From: Pseudomonas sp. HR96
GTDB lineage: Bacteria; Pseudomonadota; Gammaproteobacteria; Pseudomonadales; Pseudomonadaceae
NCBI RefSeq assembly: GCF_034059295.1
Contig: NZ_CP139141.1
Span: 2,711,001 to 2,775,000 of the forward strand
Direction: 5' to 3'
Length of the DNA stretch: 64,000 bases
In this document: positions 17,675-27,595 of the stretch, one piece after another
Layout: every line of letters begins with the position of its first letter
Numbering within the stretch: the stretch's first letter is position 1
Notes under the pieces: model-generated
What the model was told of the DNA's origin: nothing
What the model saw: only the letters and a program-made list of their open reading frames with translations
The model's database searches: none
Translations under genes and position numbers: made by a program

Positions 17675-19948
17675 ATGTCGCCATCATCGCCCGACCGACC
17701 GTTCATCCAGCGCCTGTCGCGGCGCCTGTTCGGCGCCCGTGAGCCAGCCACGGTAGGCGAACCGGTGATTGCCCAGGTGCCTGCTGCGACGCTGCCAGAG
17801 ACGCCGGTGCTGTTCGACGACTGGACCCTGCCGTTGCCCTCTGCGCTGCGCAAGCGCATCCAGGCTGAGGTAGCGCAACGCCTGCCAGCGCAGGCCCAGC
17901 CCAGCGCGGCGCAATGGCGGATGATCTTCAGCCGCACCCCGGCCACCCAGGTGGTGGCGGGCGCCGGCGCCGGCAAATCGACCTCGCTGGTGCTGCGCCT
18001 GCTGGTGCTTCACCACTACCTGGGCTACGAGCTGGCGAGCACTACGGTCATAACCTTCACCCGCGAGTCACGTAACGACTTCATCAAGAAAATGCTGCAA
18101 GTCTTTGATTTATGGGAAATAAAGCTAAGCCAGCAGCAGGCCGGCGAGGTGGTGCGCACCTTTCACTCGCGGCTGCTGCCGCTGGTGCGCAGCCTGCCCG
18201 GGCTTGCGCAGGTGCAGGCCTTCGAGACCCTTGGGGTGCAGGAGCAGGGCGCCAGCGGTAACCCGTTCGATCTGCGTATCAATGACGCCCAGCGCGCCTT
18301 GCTCAATGCCTGCTACAGCGCCTTGCTGACCCGCGACTCCCGGTTTCGCCAGCTGATCGCGGCGCTGCGCCTGCAAGCCTTTGCCCTCAAGCGCCTGGAT
18401 CGCGACCACCCCGAAGTGCGCAAACGCATGACGGTCACCGCACTGGCCGCCGGGCGTGATGAAGAGCTGTGCGACCTATTGGAAGATCAGTGGTACCACG
18501 CCGGGGTCTGGCCCATCGAAGGCATCGAGCCGCAGCGCAAGGCCGTCACCATCAACGGCGGTACCTTTCATTGCCACGGCTACATCGCCGAGCTCGACGC
18601 CTGGGTCGTGCTGGGGGTGGACCCCAGTGCCGACGCGGATATGACACGTAAGGGGGCCAGGCTGCCAGTCCGTGCGGAGTGGGCGGTCAAGCGCACCCTG
18701 TTTCAAGCTTTCTGCGATAAACCCTTGATATGGTTGGATACTTATCAGCAGGGTCAGCGCCTCTGGGGCGCCCTGGCCGGCAGTTCGGTGGCCGGTCCCG
18801 GTTTCGATTATCAGGTCAAGGGCGATACCGCCGCAGCGCCGTTGCTGGACGCTTTCGCGGCCACCGCCGGCTTTATCGAAAACCTCGGCCTGGACGTCAG
18901 CGCCGCGATCGGAGCCATGGACCACGCGCTGCTCGGTGATGACAGTGGCTTCCTGCAGGCGCTGGCGCTGTTCTGGCCGACCTTCAACGACTTCCTGCAC
19001 CAGCAGCCGCCGCCGGTCATGACCTACAACGCCATGTTCGCCACCCTGGGCGAGCAGGCGCCGGAAAATCTGGCGTTGGTGCCCGATTCGCTGCTGCAAG
19101 GCATGACCCATCTGATGGTCGACGAATTCCAGGACATCTCCCCGCAAATCGTCGGCTGGGTGCGCGCTTGCCTGACGGAAGTGCGTCGCCGCGCGGTGCA
19201 GCGGCCGGCGGCGACGTCGTTGTTATGTGTCGGTGATGATTGGCAGTCGATCTATGGCTGGCGGGGCAGCGCCGCGCATTATTTTCTCGCGTTCGATCGT
19301 GAGTTCCCCGCAAGCAAAACCACCCGCGTGCTGCTCAGCGACAACTATCGCAGTCACCAGCACATCATCGACGCCGCCGAGCATCTGGTGCAGCCGGTGC
19401 GTTCGTTGCCAGGCAAGCGGGGCAAGGCCCGTGAGGGCCTGCCGACAATTGCGGTGCAGGTGTTCGAACGCAATGATCGGCAGTTGGCACAGCAGGTACG
19501 AGCGCACCATGAAGCAGGCGATTCGATCTTGATATTGTTTCGAAAATCCTCAGATAAATCACTGATCTATAACGAATTATCAAATCTACTTAAAGTGGAT
19601 TATAGCAGTGGCGAACGGCGCATTCGCCTGCTCACCTACCACAGTGCCAAGGGCCTGCAGGCCGATGCGGTCTTTCTGGTGGGCGACTGCCGCTATGCCA
19701 GTGAGCCGCCGTATCGCAATGAAGTGTATCGCCTGGCCGGGTTTGCCGAGCCGGGGCAGGCTGACGCCTACGATGCGGCCCAGCGAGAGGAAATCCTGCG
19801 GCTGGCCTATGTGGCGGTCACCCGCGCCGTGCGCCATTGTTATTGGTATGTGGAACCCGCCCGTGGGGAAACGGCCGCTGTCGCCCGGGCCAGTGACAGG
19901 GTCGCGGGCAACAAGCCGTGGTTCGAGGATAGGCGCGGGGCGCAGTGA
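17675..19948 (+). CDS. UvrD/Rep-type superfamily 1 helicase
   Basis: 757 residues from ATG 17675 behind GGAG. The helicase motifs are in order: Walker A GAGAGKST (residues 96-103), TTVITFTRESRNDF (Ia), DEFQDISP (II), CVGDDWQSIYGWRGS (III), SDNYRSHQHI (IV), LTYHSAKGLQADAVFLVGD (V) and LAYVAVTRA (VI). An extended insert between Ia and II (residues 190-460) is unlike UvrD or Rep and resembles stand-alone UvrD-like helicases of unknown partner. Two AT-rich patches (about 18095-18130 and 19520-19605) interrupt the otherwise GC-rich reading frame without breaking it. It ends 7 bp from the convergent DUF1652 gene. Confidence 0.85.
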   Translation: MSPSSPDRPFIQRLSRRLFGAREPATVGEPVIAQVPAATLPETPVLFDDWTLPLPSALRKRIQAEVAQRLPAQAQPSAAQWRMIFSRTPATQVVAGAGAGKSTSLVLRLLVLHHYLGYELASTTVITFTRESRNDFIKKMLQVFDLWEIKLSQQQAGEVVRTFHSRLLPLVRSLPGLAQVQAFETLGVQEQGASGNPFDLRINDAQRALLNACYSALLTRDSRFRQLIAALRLQAFALKRLDRDHPEVRKRMTVTALAAGRDEELCDLLEDQWYHAGVWPIEGIEPQRKAVTINGGTFHCHGYIAELDAWVVLGVDPSADADMTRKGARLPVRAEWAVKRTLFQAFCDKPLIWLDTYQQGQRLWGALAGSSVAGPGFDYQVKGDTAAAPLLDAFAATAGFIENLGLDVSAAIGAMDHALLGDDSGFLQALALFWPTFNDFLHQQPPPVMTYNAMFATLGEQAPENLALVPDSLLQGMTHLMVDEFQDISPQIVGWVRACLTEVRRRAVQRPAATSLLCVGDDWQSIYGWRGSAAHYFLAFDREFPASKTTRVLLSDNYRSHQHIIDAAEHLVQPVRSLPGKRGKAREGLPTIAVQVFERNDRQLAQQVRAHHEAGDSILILFRKSSDKSLIYNELSNLLKVDYSSGERRIRLLTYHSAKGLQADAVFLVGDCRYASEPPYRNEVYRLAGFAEPGQADAYDAAQREEILRLAYVAVTRAVRHCYWYVEPARGETAAVARASDRVAGNKPWFEDRRGAQ

Positions 19949-19955
19949 GTCGGGC

Positions 19956-20216
19956 CTAGCCGACTTCGCACAAGGTCCGTGGGGGTTCGAACGCTTCAAG
20001 TTCGGCCTCGACCGCCTCGATGATGCGTTCGACATCGGCTGCGTTCATCACGCTGGCGCAGGGCAGGCCGGCAATCGCGATGCGCGTCTCGCCGGTGGCG
20101 CGGTCGAACAGGCGCGCGACCATACTGGTGGGTGTGTCCATGCTGCCCTCGAAGCCGAGGGGGTGAAAGTGCCAGCGCATCACCTGGCAGGCGTTGGGAA
20201 AGGTCATCTTGTTCAT
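19956..20216 (-). CDS. DUF1652 small protein
   Basis: 86 residues from MNKMTFPNACQVMRWHFHPLG. An upstream GTG at 20225 is in frame, but the ATG at 20216 has AAGGTG in position. The pattern ARLFDRATGETRIAIAGLPC is what I associate with DUF1652, a short family common in Pseudomonas with no assigned function. No signal peptide or membrane segment is visible. Confidence 0.7.
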   Translation of the reverse strand: MNKMTFPNACQVMRWHFHPLGFEGSMDTPTSMVARLFDRATGETRIAIAGLPCASVMNAADVERIIEAVEAELEAFEPPRTLCEVG

Positions 20217-20602
20217 GGTGCCCACCTTGAAGAAGAGCGGCCTGTGGCAGCCGCTGGCAGGAAAGACCAGAGCGTGAACTCATACGTGCAGTGCAATTAA
20301 ACCTAGCATTGGTGCGCGACAAAGTTGTGAATATTTTGCCCCTTCCATCAACTATTCCCGGGTTTGTTGATGACGATCACGTTTGCGCCGACCGGTGGCA
20401 TTTTTTATACGCATCAGTGGCAAGTGCCACTATTTTGATACTTTGCCACACAAGCGATGAACTTCAGTGGCTCAGCCCGGGTACCTCGGTAACAACCTTA
20501 TTTATTTGCTGCAAGCCCTTCATTTGCTGGAGATATGGCCGATAGACCGGTAACCGCAGGAAGCGACAATCAGATTCTCCTCCCTTACAAGAGCAATCGG
20601 CC
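20217..20602. other. AT-rich intergenic region between DUF1652 and the chemoreceptor
   Basis: 386 bp without a gene. It is clearly richer in A/T than its neighbours around 20280-20420, carries the probable chemoreceptor promoter at its right end, and has no other structure I can support. Confidence 0.5.
20519..20545 (+). promoter_or_regulatory. Probable FliA (sigma-28) promoter of the chemoreceptor
   Basis: GCCGATAG at 20538-20545 matches the flagellar sigma factor -10 consensus GCCGATAA at 7 of 8 positions. An 11-bp spacer precedes it and a weaker -35, TTCATTTG, lies at 20519-20526. It is 57 bp before the chemoreceptor ATG, and chemoreceptors are typical FliA targets. Confidence 0.5.
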
Positions 20603-22228
20603 ATGTCCTTCAGATCGCTGAATATCGCGCCTCGTGCCTTCCTCGGATTTGCCTTTATCGCCTTGCTGGTCGTTGCCCTCGGGGTATTCGCTTCCAGTCG
20701 CATGGCCATCATTCGCCAGGCGTCCATCGACATGACCAGCAATCAGCTGCCAAGTCTCGAGTACCTGGGCAACATGACCGAAGACGTGCTGCGCCTGCGC
20801 ATCGTCTCCTTCCGCGTGCTGGTCAATCGCGAGCCGGCGGCCTTGAGCGACAGTGAACGGCGCATTGCCGAGCTGGTGGGCAAGCTGCGTCAGGCCCAGG
20901 GCAGCTATGCCGCATTGCCTGCCGATGCCGACGAGGCCGCACTGTACAAGACCTTCACGGTGACCCAGGAGGCCTACCTGCAGGCCCAGAACGACATGCT
21001 GGCGTTGTCCCGCGAGAACAAGCTGGAGCCCATGCGCGAGCTGATCAACACGCGGATCAAGGGCGGCACCGACCAGATGGGCGAGCAGCTCAACGGCCTG
21101 GTGGCGATCAACAAAGCCGGCGCCCTGGCCGCCGACCGTGCGGCAGCCGCGCGCTACGAACAAGCCAACTGGACGGTCATCGGCGTGGCGCTGTTCGCCT
21201 GCCTGGCCACGGTGCTGCTGGCCTGGCTGCTGACCCGCAGCATCGTCGCACCGCTGCAGCAGGCGCTGGCCGCCGCGCAGCGGATCGCCGGGGGCGACCT
21301 CAGCCAGGCCATCCCGGTCGACGGCGGCGACGAGCCGGCCCGGCTGCTCGGCGCGTTGGCCGAGATGCAGACCAGCCTGCGCCAGACCATCGAACGCATT
21401 TCCGGCTCGGCAACTCAACTGGCGTCCGCCTCGACCCAGTTGTCGGCGGTCACCGAGGAGGCCTCCCGCGGCCTGCTTCAGCAGAACAACGAGATCGAGC
21501 AGGCGGCCACTGCCGTCAACCAGATGACCAGCGCGGTGGAGGAGGTGGCGCGCAACGCCGTGTCCACCTCCGAGGCGTCCCAGGACTCCAGCCGCGTCGC
21601 CCAGCAGGGCCGCGACCGGGTCGGCGAAACGGTCAGTGCCATCCAGGCCATGACCGGCGACCTGGGCCACACCGCGACCTTGCTGCAAGGCCTTGCCGTG
21701 CAGGGCCGCGACATCGGCAAGGTGTTGGACGTGATCCGCGCGATCGCCGAACAGACCAACCTGCTGGCCCTCAATGCCGCGATCGAAGCGGCCCGTGCCG
21801 GTGAAGCCGGGCGCGGCTTCGCCGTGGTGGCTGATGAAGTGCGCGCCCTGGCGCACCGCACTCAGCAGTCGACCCGGGAAATCGAACAGATGGTCGCCGG
21901 CATCCAGCAGGGCACTGGCGAAGCGGTGAGCTCGATGCAGTCCAGCAGCGAGCGCGGGCAGACCACCTTGCAGCTGGCCCAGGCCGCTGGCGGTGCCCTG
22001 CAGCAGATCACCGAGTCGATCGGCATGATCAACGAACGCAACCTGGTGATCGCCAGTGCCTCGGAAGAGCAGGCCCAGGTCGCCCGCGAGGTCGACCGCA
22101 ACCTGGTCAACATCCGCGACCTGGCCAGCCAGTCGGCTGCCGGCGCGCACCAGACCAGCGCTGCCACCCACGAGCTGTCGCGCCTGGCCGTGGACCTCAA
22201 CAACCTGGTGGCCCGTTTCGTGATTTGA
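20603..22228 (+). CDS. Methyl-accepting chemotaxis protein
   Basis: 541 residues: membrane segment 11-31, a periplasmic four-helix-bundle-like sensor of about 155 residues, a second membrane segment near 190-212, a HAMP linker, and a long coiled-coil signalling domain. The hairpin tip is intact ([20 protein letters not shown], then [20 protein letters not shown]). The sensor domain has the size of the small 4HB receptors for organic or aromatic acids, but sequence alone does not give the ligand. There is no C-terminal CheR-tether pentapeptide; the protein ends LVARFVI. The following gene is aruH, 57 bp on; a functional link to arginine is possible but unproven. Confidence 0.93.
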   Translation: MSFRSLNIAPRAFLGFAFIALLVVALGVFASSRMAIIRQASIDMTSNQLPSLEYLGNMTEDVLRLRIVSFRVLVNREPAALSDSERRIAELVGKLRQAQGSYAALPADADEAALYKTFTVTQEAYLQAQNDMLALSRENKLEPMRELINTRIKGGTDQMGEQLNGLVAINKAGALAADRAAAARYEQANWTVIGVALFACLATVLLAWLLTRSIVAPLQQALAAAQRIAGGDLSQAIPVDGGDEPARLLGALAEMQTSLRQTIERISGSATQLASASTQLSAVTEEASRGLLQQNNEIEQAATAVNQMTSAVEEVARNAVSTSEASQDSSRVAQQGRDRVGETVSAIQAMTGDLGHTATLLQGLAVQGRDIGKVLDVIRAIAEQTNLLALNAAIEAARAGEAGRGFAVVADEVRALAHRTQQSTREIEQMVAGIQQGTGEAVSSMQSSSERGQTTLQLAQAAGGALQQITESIGMINERNLVIASASEEQAQVAREVDRNLVNIRDLASQSAAGAHQTSAATHELSRLAVDLNNLVARFVI

Positions 22229-22285
22229 CCTGCCGGCGCAAGGTGTTAGGGTCGTGGTTTGACGCGTATCGACAGGGAGCCACGC

Positions 22286-23476
22286 ATGCGCTTTTCGACC
22301 TTGACCCAACGCATTGCCGGTGACGGCGCCGATGCCTGGAAGATCCACTACCGGGCGCTGCAGATGCTCGAAGCCGGCCGCGACGTGCTGCTGCTGTCGG
22401 TGGGCGACCCGGATTTCGACACCCCGGCGCCCATCGTCGACGCTGCCGTCGCCAGCCTGCGCGCCGGGCACACCCACTACGCCGCCGTGCGCGGCAACTT
22501 GTCGCTGCGCCAGGCGATCGCCGAGCAACACAGCCGGCGCAGCGATCGGCCGGTGGACGCCGATGCCGTGGTGGTGCTGGCCGGCGCCCAGTGCGCGGTG
22601 TTCTGCGTGGCCCAGTGCGTGCTCGAGCCGGGCGACGAGGTGCTGGTGCCCGAACCCATGTACGTGACCTACGAGGCGGTGTTCGGTGCCTGCGGGGCGC
22701 GTGTGGTGCCAGTGCCGGTGCGCCCGGAAGACGGGTTTCGCGTGGCCCCGGCCGAAGTGGCGGCGCGCATTACCGGCAAGACCCGCGCGCTGATGATCAA
22801 CAGCCCGCACAATCCTACCGGCGCTGCCCTTGACCTGGCCATCTGGCAGGGCCTGGCCGAGCTGTGCGTGGCCCATGACCTGTGGCTGATCAGCGATGAG
22901 GTGTACAGCGAGTTGCTGTTCGAAGGCCGGCACATCAGCCCGGCCAGCCTGCCGGGCATGGCCGAGCGCACGGCGACGATCAATTCGCTGTCCAAATCCC
23001 ACGCCATGACTGGCTGGCGCGTGGGTTGGGTGATCGGCTCCCGTGAATTGGCCGCGCACCTGAGCCACCTGGCGCTGTGCATGCTCTATGGCCTGCCGGG
23101 GTTCATCCAGGACGCCGCCGAGGTGGCGTTGCGCAATGAGCTGACGCAAGTGGCGCAGATGCGCGAGATCTACCGCGAACGCCGCGACCGGGTCTGCGCC
23201 GCACTGCAGGATTGCCCGGGGGCGCGGGCGCTCAAGCCTGACGGCGGCATGTTCGTGATGGTCGACATTCGCGCCACGGGTCTGAGCGCCCAGGCCTTCG
23301 CCGACCGCCTGCTGGACGAGCAGGGGGTGTCGGTGCTCGCCGGCGAGGCGTTCGGCCCGAGTGCGGCCGGGCACATCCGGCTGGGCCTGGTGCTGGACGC
23401 AGACCTCCTGGAGGAGGCGTGCCGGCGGATAGCGGCCTGTGCCGCGCCGCTGGCGGGGGCTCGGGGCTTGTCTTGA
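22286..23476 (+). CDS. aruH: Arginine:pyruvate transaminase AruH
   Basis: 396 residues from ATG 22286 with GGGAG upstream. It is collinear with P. aeruginosa AruH as I remember it: LLSVGDPDFDTPAPIV, EPMYVTYEAVFGACGARVVP, INSPHNPTGA, ISDEVYSELLF, then the PLP lysine in SLSKSHAMTGWRVGW, ending with VSVLAGEAFGPSAAGHIRLG. It transfers the amino group of L-arginine to pyruvate, giving 2-ketoarginine and alanine, the first step of the arginine transaminase pathway. The usual partner aruI (2-ketoarginine decarboxylase) is not nearby. Its stop codon lies exactly where the repeat array begins. Confidence 0.9.
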   Translation: MRFSTLTQRIAGDGADAWKIHYRALQMLEAGRDVLLLSVGDPDFDTPAPIVDAAVASLRAGHTHYAAVRGNLSLRQAIAEQHSRRSDRPVDADAVVVLAGAQCAVFCVAQCVLEPGDEVLVPEPMYVTYEAVFGACGARVVPVPVRPEDGFRVAPAEVAARITGKTRALMINSPHNPTGAALDLAIWQGLAELCVAHDLWLISDEVYSELLFEGRHISPASLPGMAERTATINSLSKSHAMTGWRVGWVIGSRELAAHLSHLALCMLYGLPGFIQDAAEVALRNELTQVAQMREIYRERRDRVCAALQDCPGARALKPDGGMFVMVDIRATGLSAQAFADRLLDEQGVSVLAGEAFGPSAAGHIRLGLVLDADLLEEACRRIAACAAPLAGARGLS

Positions 23477-25234
23477 GAGTCAATCACGGCCGCCAACGGC
23501 CGCCCGCGCGGCCTATCGCCAGCTTCGCCGGCTCCCACATTTGCTTCGAACGTGCCGTTCCAGTGGCATTGCCTATGACCGCCTTGGTGCATGGCGATAT
23601 GCCGTCGAACATCAAAGGCGGTTATCGGCGATGCCACTGGATGCATATAAATCGAAACAGATGTAGGAGCCGGCGCAGCTGGCGATAGGCCGCGCAGGCG
23701 GCCGCTGGTGGCCATATTGGACATTTCGCCAGGCACCAGGAAGATCAAACCGGCCTGGCGGCCTCTCGGGGTCTGCGACCCCTCCCACTTTGATCGCGAA
23801 TCCCTTGTGGGAGGGGGCGAAGAACCCGAGAGGTCGGCGGGCCGGTCTTGAGATTCAATCACGGCCGCCAACGGCCGCCCGCGCGGCCTATCGCCAGCTT
23901 CGCCGGCTCCCACATTTGCTTCGAACGTGCCGTTTCAGTGGCATTGCCTATGAGCGCCTTGGTGCATGGCGGTCTGTCGTCGAACATCAAGAGCGGTCAT
24001 AGGCGATGCCACTGGATGCATATAAATCGAAACAGATGTAGGAGCCGGCGCAGCTGGCGATAGGCCGCGCGGGCGGCCGCTGGTGGCCATATTGGACATT
24101 TCGCCAGGCGCCAGGAAGATCAAACCGGCCTGGCGGCCTCTCGGGGTCTGCGACCCCTCCCACTTTGATCGCGAATCCCTTGTGGCAGGGGGCGAAGACC
24201 CCGAGAGGTCGGCGGGCCTGTCTTGAGGCTCAATCAAGGCCACCACCGGCCGCCCGCGCGGCCTATCGCCAGCTTCGCCGGCTCCCACATTTGCTTCGAA
24301 CGTGCCGTTCCAGTGGCATTGCCTATGAGCGCCTTGGTGCATGGCGATATGCCGTCGAACATCAAAGGCGGTTATCGGCGATGCCACTGGATGCATATAA
24401 ATCGAAACAGATGTAGGAGCCGGCGCAGCTGGCGATAGGCCGCGCGGGCGGCCGGTGGTAGCCATATTGGACATTTCGCCAGGCGCCAGGAAGATCACAC
24501 CGGCCTGGCGGCCTCTCGGGGTCTGCGACCCCTCCCACTTTGATCGCGAATCCATTGTGGGAGGGGGCGAAGACCCCGAGAGGTCGGCGGGCCTGTCTTG
24601 AGGCTCAATCACGGCCGCCAACGGCCGCCCGCGCGGCCTGATCGCGGGCTTCGCGCGCTCCTACGGTGGTTTCGGGCGCATGCATTCATTTGATGTTCCA
24701 CGATAGACCGCCAAGCCCCAAGGCGGTCATAGGAGATCAGCCTGGAACGGCACGTTCGAAAAAAACATGGGAGCGCGCGAAGCCCGCGATAGGCCGCGCG
24801 GGCGGCCGGTGGTAGCCATATTGGACATTTCGCCAGGCGCCAGGAAGATCAAAACGGCCTGGCGGCCTCTCGGGGTCTGCGACCCCTCCCACTTTGATCG
24901 CGAATCCATTGTGAGAGGGGGCGAAGACCCCGAGAGGTCGGCGGGCCTGTCTTGAGGCTCAATCACGGCCGCCAACGGCCGCCCGCGCGGCCTATCGCCA
25001 GCTTCGCCGGCTCCCACAGTTGCTTCGAACGTGCCGTTCCAGTGGCATTGCCTATGAGCGCCTTGGTGCATGGCGATATGCCGTCGAACATCAAGAGCGG
25101 TCATAGGCGCTGGCACTGGATGCATATAAATCGAAACAGATGTAGGAGCCGGCGCAGCTGGCGATAGGCCGCGCGGGCGGCCGCTGGTGGCCATATTGGA
25201 CATTTCGCCAGGCGCCAGGAAGATCAAAACGGCC
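23471..25234. repeat. Tandem array of 375-bp composite palindromic units (4.75 copies)
   Basis: Units begin TCTTGAG at 23471, 23846, 24221, 24596 and 24950: three periods of exactly 375 bp, then one of 354. Each unit joins two large palindromes. Type A has arms GGCCGCCCGCGCGGCCTATC near the left and the inverse on the right, about 210 bp apart. Type B runs CGGCCTGGCGGCCTCTCGGG to CCCGAGAGGTCGGCGGGCC with an inner CCCTCCCAC/GTGGGAGGG stem. Unit 4 has a diverged type-A core (GATCGCGGGCTTCGCGCGCTCC) and the last unit stops before its type-B part. The array lies between convergent aruH and kguD and supplies the aruH stop region. The short open frames inside it are repeat artefacts. Confidence 0.9.
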
Positions 25235-25267
25235 CGCTGGTCTCTCAGGCACATAGCCCCGAGGTAT

Positions 25268-26242
25268 TCAGGCAAACGCCAGCGGGTTCACCAGGTTGGC
25301 CGGCCGCTGGCCCTGCAGCGCGGCGATCATGTTGCGCACGGCGCAGGCGGCCATGGCTTCGCGAGTCTCCTCGGTGGCCGAGCCGATGTGCGGGGTGGCG
25401 ACCACGTTGTCCAGTTCAAGCAGCGGCGAATCATGCCCCAGCGGTTCGCGTTCGAACACATCCAGCCCGGCACCGCGAATGCGCCGCTGTTGCAGCGCGT
25501 CGATCAGCGCCGCCTCGTCGACCACCTTGCCGCGCGAGATGTTTACCAGGATGGCCCCGGGCTTCATGAGGGCGAGCTGCGCGGCGCCGATCAGGCCCTC
25601 GGTGCGGGCGGTCAGCGGCAGGGTCAGGCAGACGAAGTCGGCCTCGCCCAGCAGCTGCTCCAAACTGCAATGGCGCGCGCCGAAGCGCTGCTCCACGGCG
25701 GGCTTGGGCGAATGGCTGTGGTACAGCACCGGCATGCCGAAGCCCAGATGCCCGCGCTGGGCAAGGGCCTCGCCAATGCGGCCCATGCCGACGATGCCCA
25801 GGGTCTTGCCGTGCACGTCGGTGCCGAAGTGCGCCGGGCCGATGTTGCGGGTCCATTGCCCGGCCTTGACCAGGCCGGCCAGCTCCACCACCCGCCGGGC
25901 GCTGGCCAGCAGCAGGGCGAAGCCGGTGTCGGCGGTGGTCTCGGTAAGCACATCGGGGGTGTTGGTCAACAGGATGCGGCGGCGGGTCAGGTCGTCCACG
26001 TCATAGTTGTCGACCCCCACCGAGACGCTGGCCACGGCGCGCAGCTGCGGCGCCAGGTCGAGCAGCTCGGCGTCCAGCGCCAGGCTCGCGCCCAGCAGCC
26101 CGTGGGCGCCGGGCAGGGCCTCGCGCAGGCGCTGCAGGCCGTCACGCTTGGGCTCGTCGATGAACACCACCTCGGCGTGCTGCTGCAGTTCGGCCAGCAG
26201 CGGGGCGGAGAGTTTCTTGTACAGTACGACAGTCGGTTTCAT
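25268..26242 (-). CDS. kguD: 2-Ketogluconate-6-phosphate reductase
   Basis: 324 residues of the D-isomer-specific 2-hydroxyacid dehydrogenase family. The nucleotide loop is GIVGMGRIGEALAQRG, the catalytic arginine is in VNISRGKVVDE, and the His is in ATPHIGSATEETREAM. It should reduce 2-keto-6-phosphogluconate to 6-phosphogluconate with NAD(P)H, the last step of the peripheral 2-ketogluconate route into the Entner-Doudoroff pathway. It is the last gene of the kguE-kguK-kguT-kguD unit, 21 bp after kguT, the gene order known in P. putida. The repeat array follows directly. Confidence 0.92.
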   Translation of the reverse strand: MKPTVVLYKKLSAPLLAELQQHAEVVFIDEPKRDGLQRLREALPGAHGLLGASLALDAELLDLAPQLRAVASVSVGVDNYDVDDLTRRRILLTNTPDVLTETTADTGFALLLASARRVVELAGLVKAGQWTRNIGPAHFGTDVHGKTLGIVGMGRIGEALAQRGHLGFGMPVLYHSHSPKPAVEQRFGARHCSLEQLLGEADFVCLTLPLTARTEGLIGAAQLALMKPGAILVNISRGKVVDEAALIDALQQRRIRGAGLDVFEREPLGHDSPLLELDNVVATPHIGSATEETREAMAACAVRNMIAALQGQRPANLVNPLAFA

Positions 26243-26263
26243 CAGCTCAGGGCCTTGTGCAAT

Positions 26264-27568
26264 TCATGGGTGCGCCGTGGCGGGGGCCGGGGCGGGTGTG
26301 GCGACGCGGACCTCGCTGTCCGAGCCGCTGGGACGCAGCAGCAGCGTCAGCACCGCCGAGACCAGCAGCGCCGCGCTCATCAGCAGGTACGAGGCGCCCG
26401 GGTTGCCGGTGCTGCTGTTGAGGTAGCCGACCAGCCACGAGCCGCCGAACGAGCCCAGCGCGCCCATGCTGTTGATCAGCGCCATGGCGCCGCCGGCGAC
26501 GTTGGCCGGCAACACTTCCGGGACGATGGCGAAGAACGGCCCGTAGGGCGCGTACATGCAGGCGCCGGCCAGTACCAGCAGCGAGTAGGACCACCAGAAA
26601 TGCTCGCCGCCCAGAGCGTACGAGGCATAGAAGGCCAGCGCGCCGAGCAGCAGCGGCGGCCAGACGAAGCGTTTGCGCCGCTGCAGCTTGTCCGAGCCCC
26701 AGGACACCAGCAGCATCGCCAGCGCCGCTGCCAGATACGGCACCGAAGCCAGCCAGCCGGCCTCGACCATGTCCATCTGCGCGCCTTGCTTGAGGATCGA
26801 CGGCAACCACAGGACGAAGCCGTAGACGCCGATGCTCCAGCAGAAGTATTGCAGCGACAGCACGATGACCTTGCCCGAGCGGAAAGCCTGGGCGTAGTTC
26901 TTCACTGGCTTGATGCCCACCTGCTCGGCGGCCAGGGCGTCATCCAGGGCCTGGCGTTGCGCGTCGTCGAGCCACTTGGCGTCGGCCGGGCGTTCGTCGA
27001 CCAGGCGCCACCAGATGAAGGCCCAGACGATGGCCGGCAGGCCTTCGATGATGAACATCCAGCGCCAGCTCAGGTGCTGGATCAGGTAGCCGGACACCAC
27101 CGACATCCACAGCAGGGTCACCGGGTTGCCGAGAATCAGAAAGGTGTTGGCCCGCGAGCGTTCGGCACGGGTGAACCAGTGGCACAGGTACACCAGCATG
27201 GCTGGCATCACCACCGCCTCGACCACGCCCAGCATGAAGCGGATGGCGATCAGCCAATAGGCGCTGTCGACCATGCCGGTGAGGCTGGCCAGCACGCCCC
27301 AGGCGATCAGGCTGACGAAGATAAGCTTCTTGACGCTGCGCTTTTCGGCGTAGATCGCTCCCGGGACCTGGAAGAAGAAATAGCCCAGAAAGAACAGCGC
27401 CCCCAGCAGCGACGACAACCCCGGGGTGATGTGAAGGTCCTCGGCCATCCCCGAGGCAGCGGCGAAGCCATAGTTGGCGCGGTCCAGGTAGGCCAGGCTG
27501 TAGGTGATGAAAACGATCGGCATCAGGAACCACCAGCGACGGGTGGCGAGTTTTTTTATAGTTTGCAT
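26264..27568 (-). CDS. kguT: 2-Ketogluconate MFS transporter
   Basis: 434 residues with about 12 hydrophobic segments of the anion:cation symporter (ACS) branch of the major facilitator superfamily: early signature SLAYLDRANYGFAAASGMAE, and the interhelix-loop basic residues YAEKRSVKKL. It lies between kguK and kguD, so 2-ketogluconate uptake is the natural role. The central loop carries an acidic/polar stretch (WLDDAQRQALDDALAAEQVG), usual in this branch. Confidence 0.9.
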   Translation of the reverse strand: MQTIKKLATRRWWFLMPIVFITYSLAYLDRANYGFAAASGMAEDLHITPGLSSLLGALFFLGYFFFQVPGAIYAEKRSVKKLIFVSLIAWGVLASLTGMVDSAYWLIAIRFMLGVVEAVVMPAMLVYLCHWFTRAERSRANTFLILGNPVTLLWMSVVSGYLIQHLSWRWMFIIEGLPAIVWAFIWWRLVDERPADAKWLDDAQRQALDDALAAEQVGIKPVKNYAQAFRSGKVIVLSLQYFCWSIGVYGFVLWLPSILKQGAQMDMVEAGWLASVPYLAAALAMLLVSWGSDKLQRRKRFVWPPLLLGALAFYASYALGGEHFWWSYSLLVLAGACMYAPYGPFFAIVPEVLPANVAGGAMALINSMGALGSFGGSWLVGYLNSSTGNPGASYLLMSAALLVSAVLTLLLRPSGSDSEVRVATPAPAPATAHP

Positions 27569-27595
27569 GATCTCGTTCCTAAGCAGCGTTGGGCT

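Noticed and set aside
20585..23374. A 929-codon antisense open frame opposite the chemoreceptor and aruH
   Set aside because: The same shadow effect; the sense strand carries complete signature motifs.
23471..25234. Possible CRISPR array or coding repeats
   Set aside because: Unit length is 375 bp, units are nearly identical throughout with no variable spacers, and the open frames within them are palindromic artefacts.
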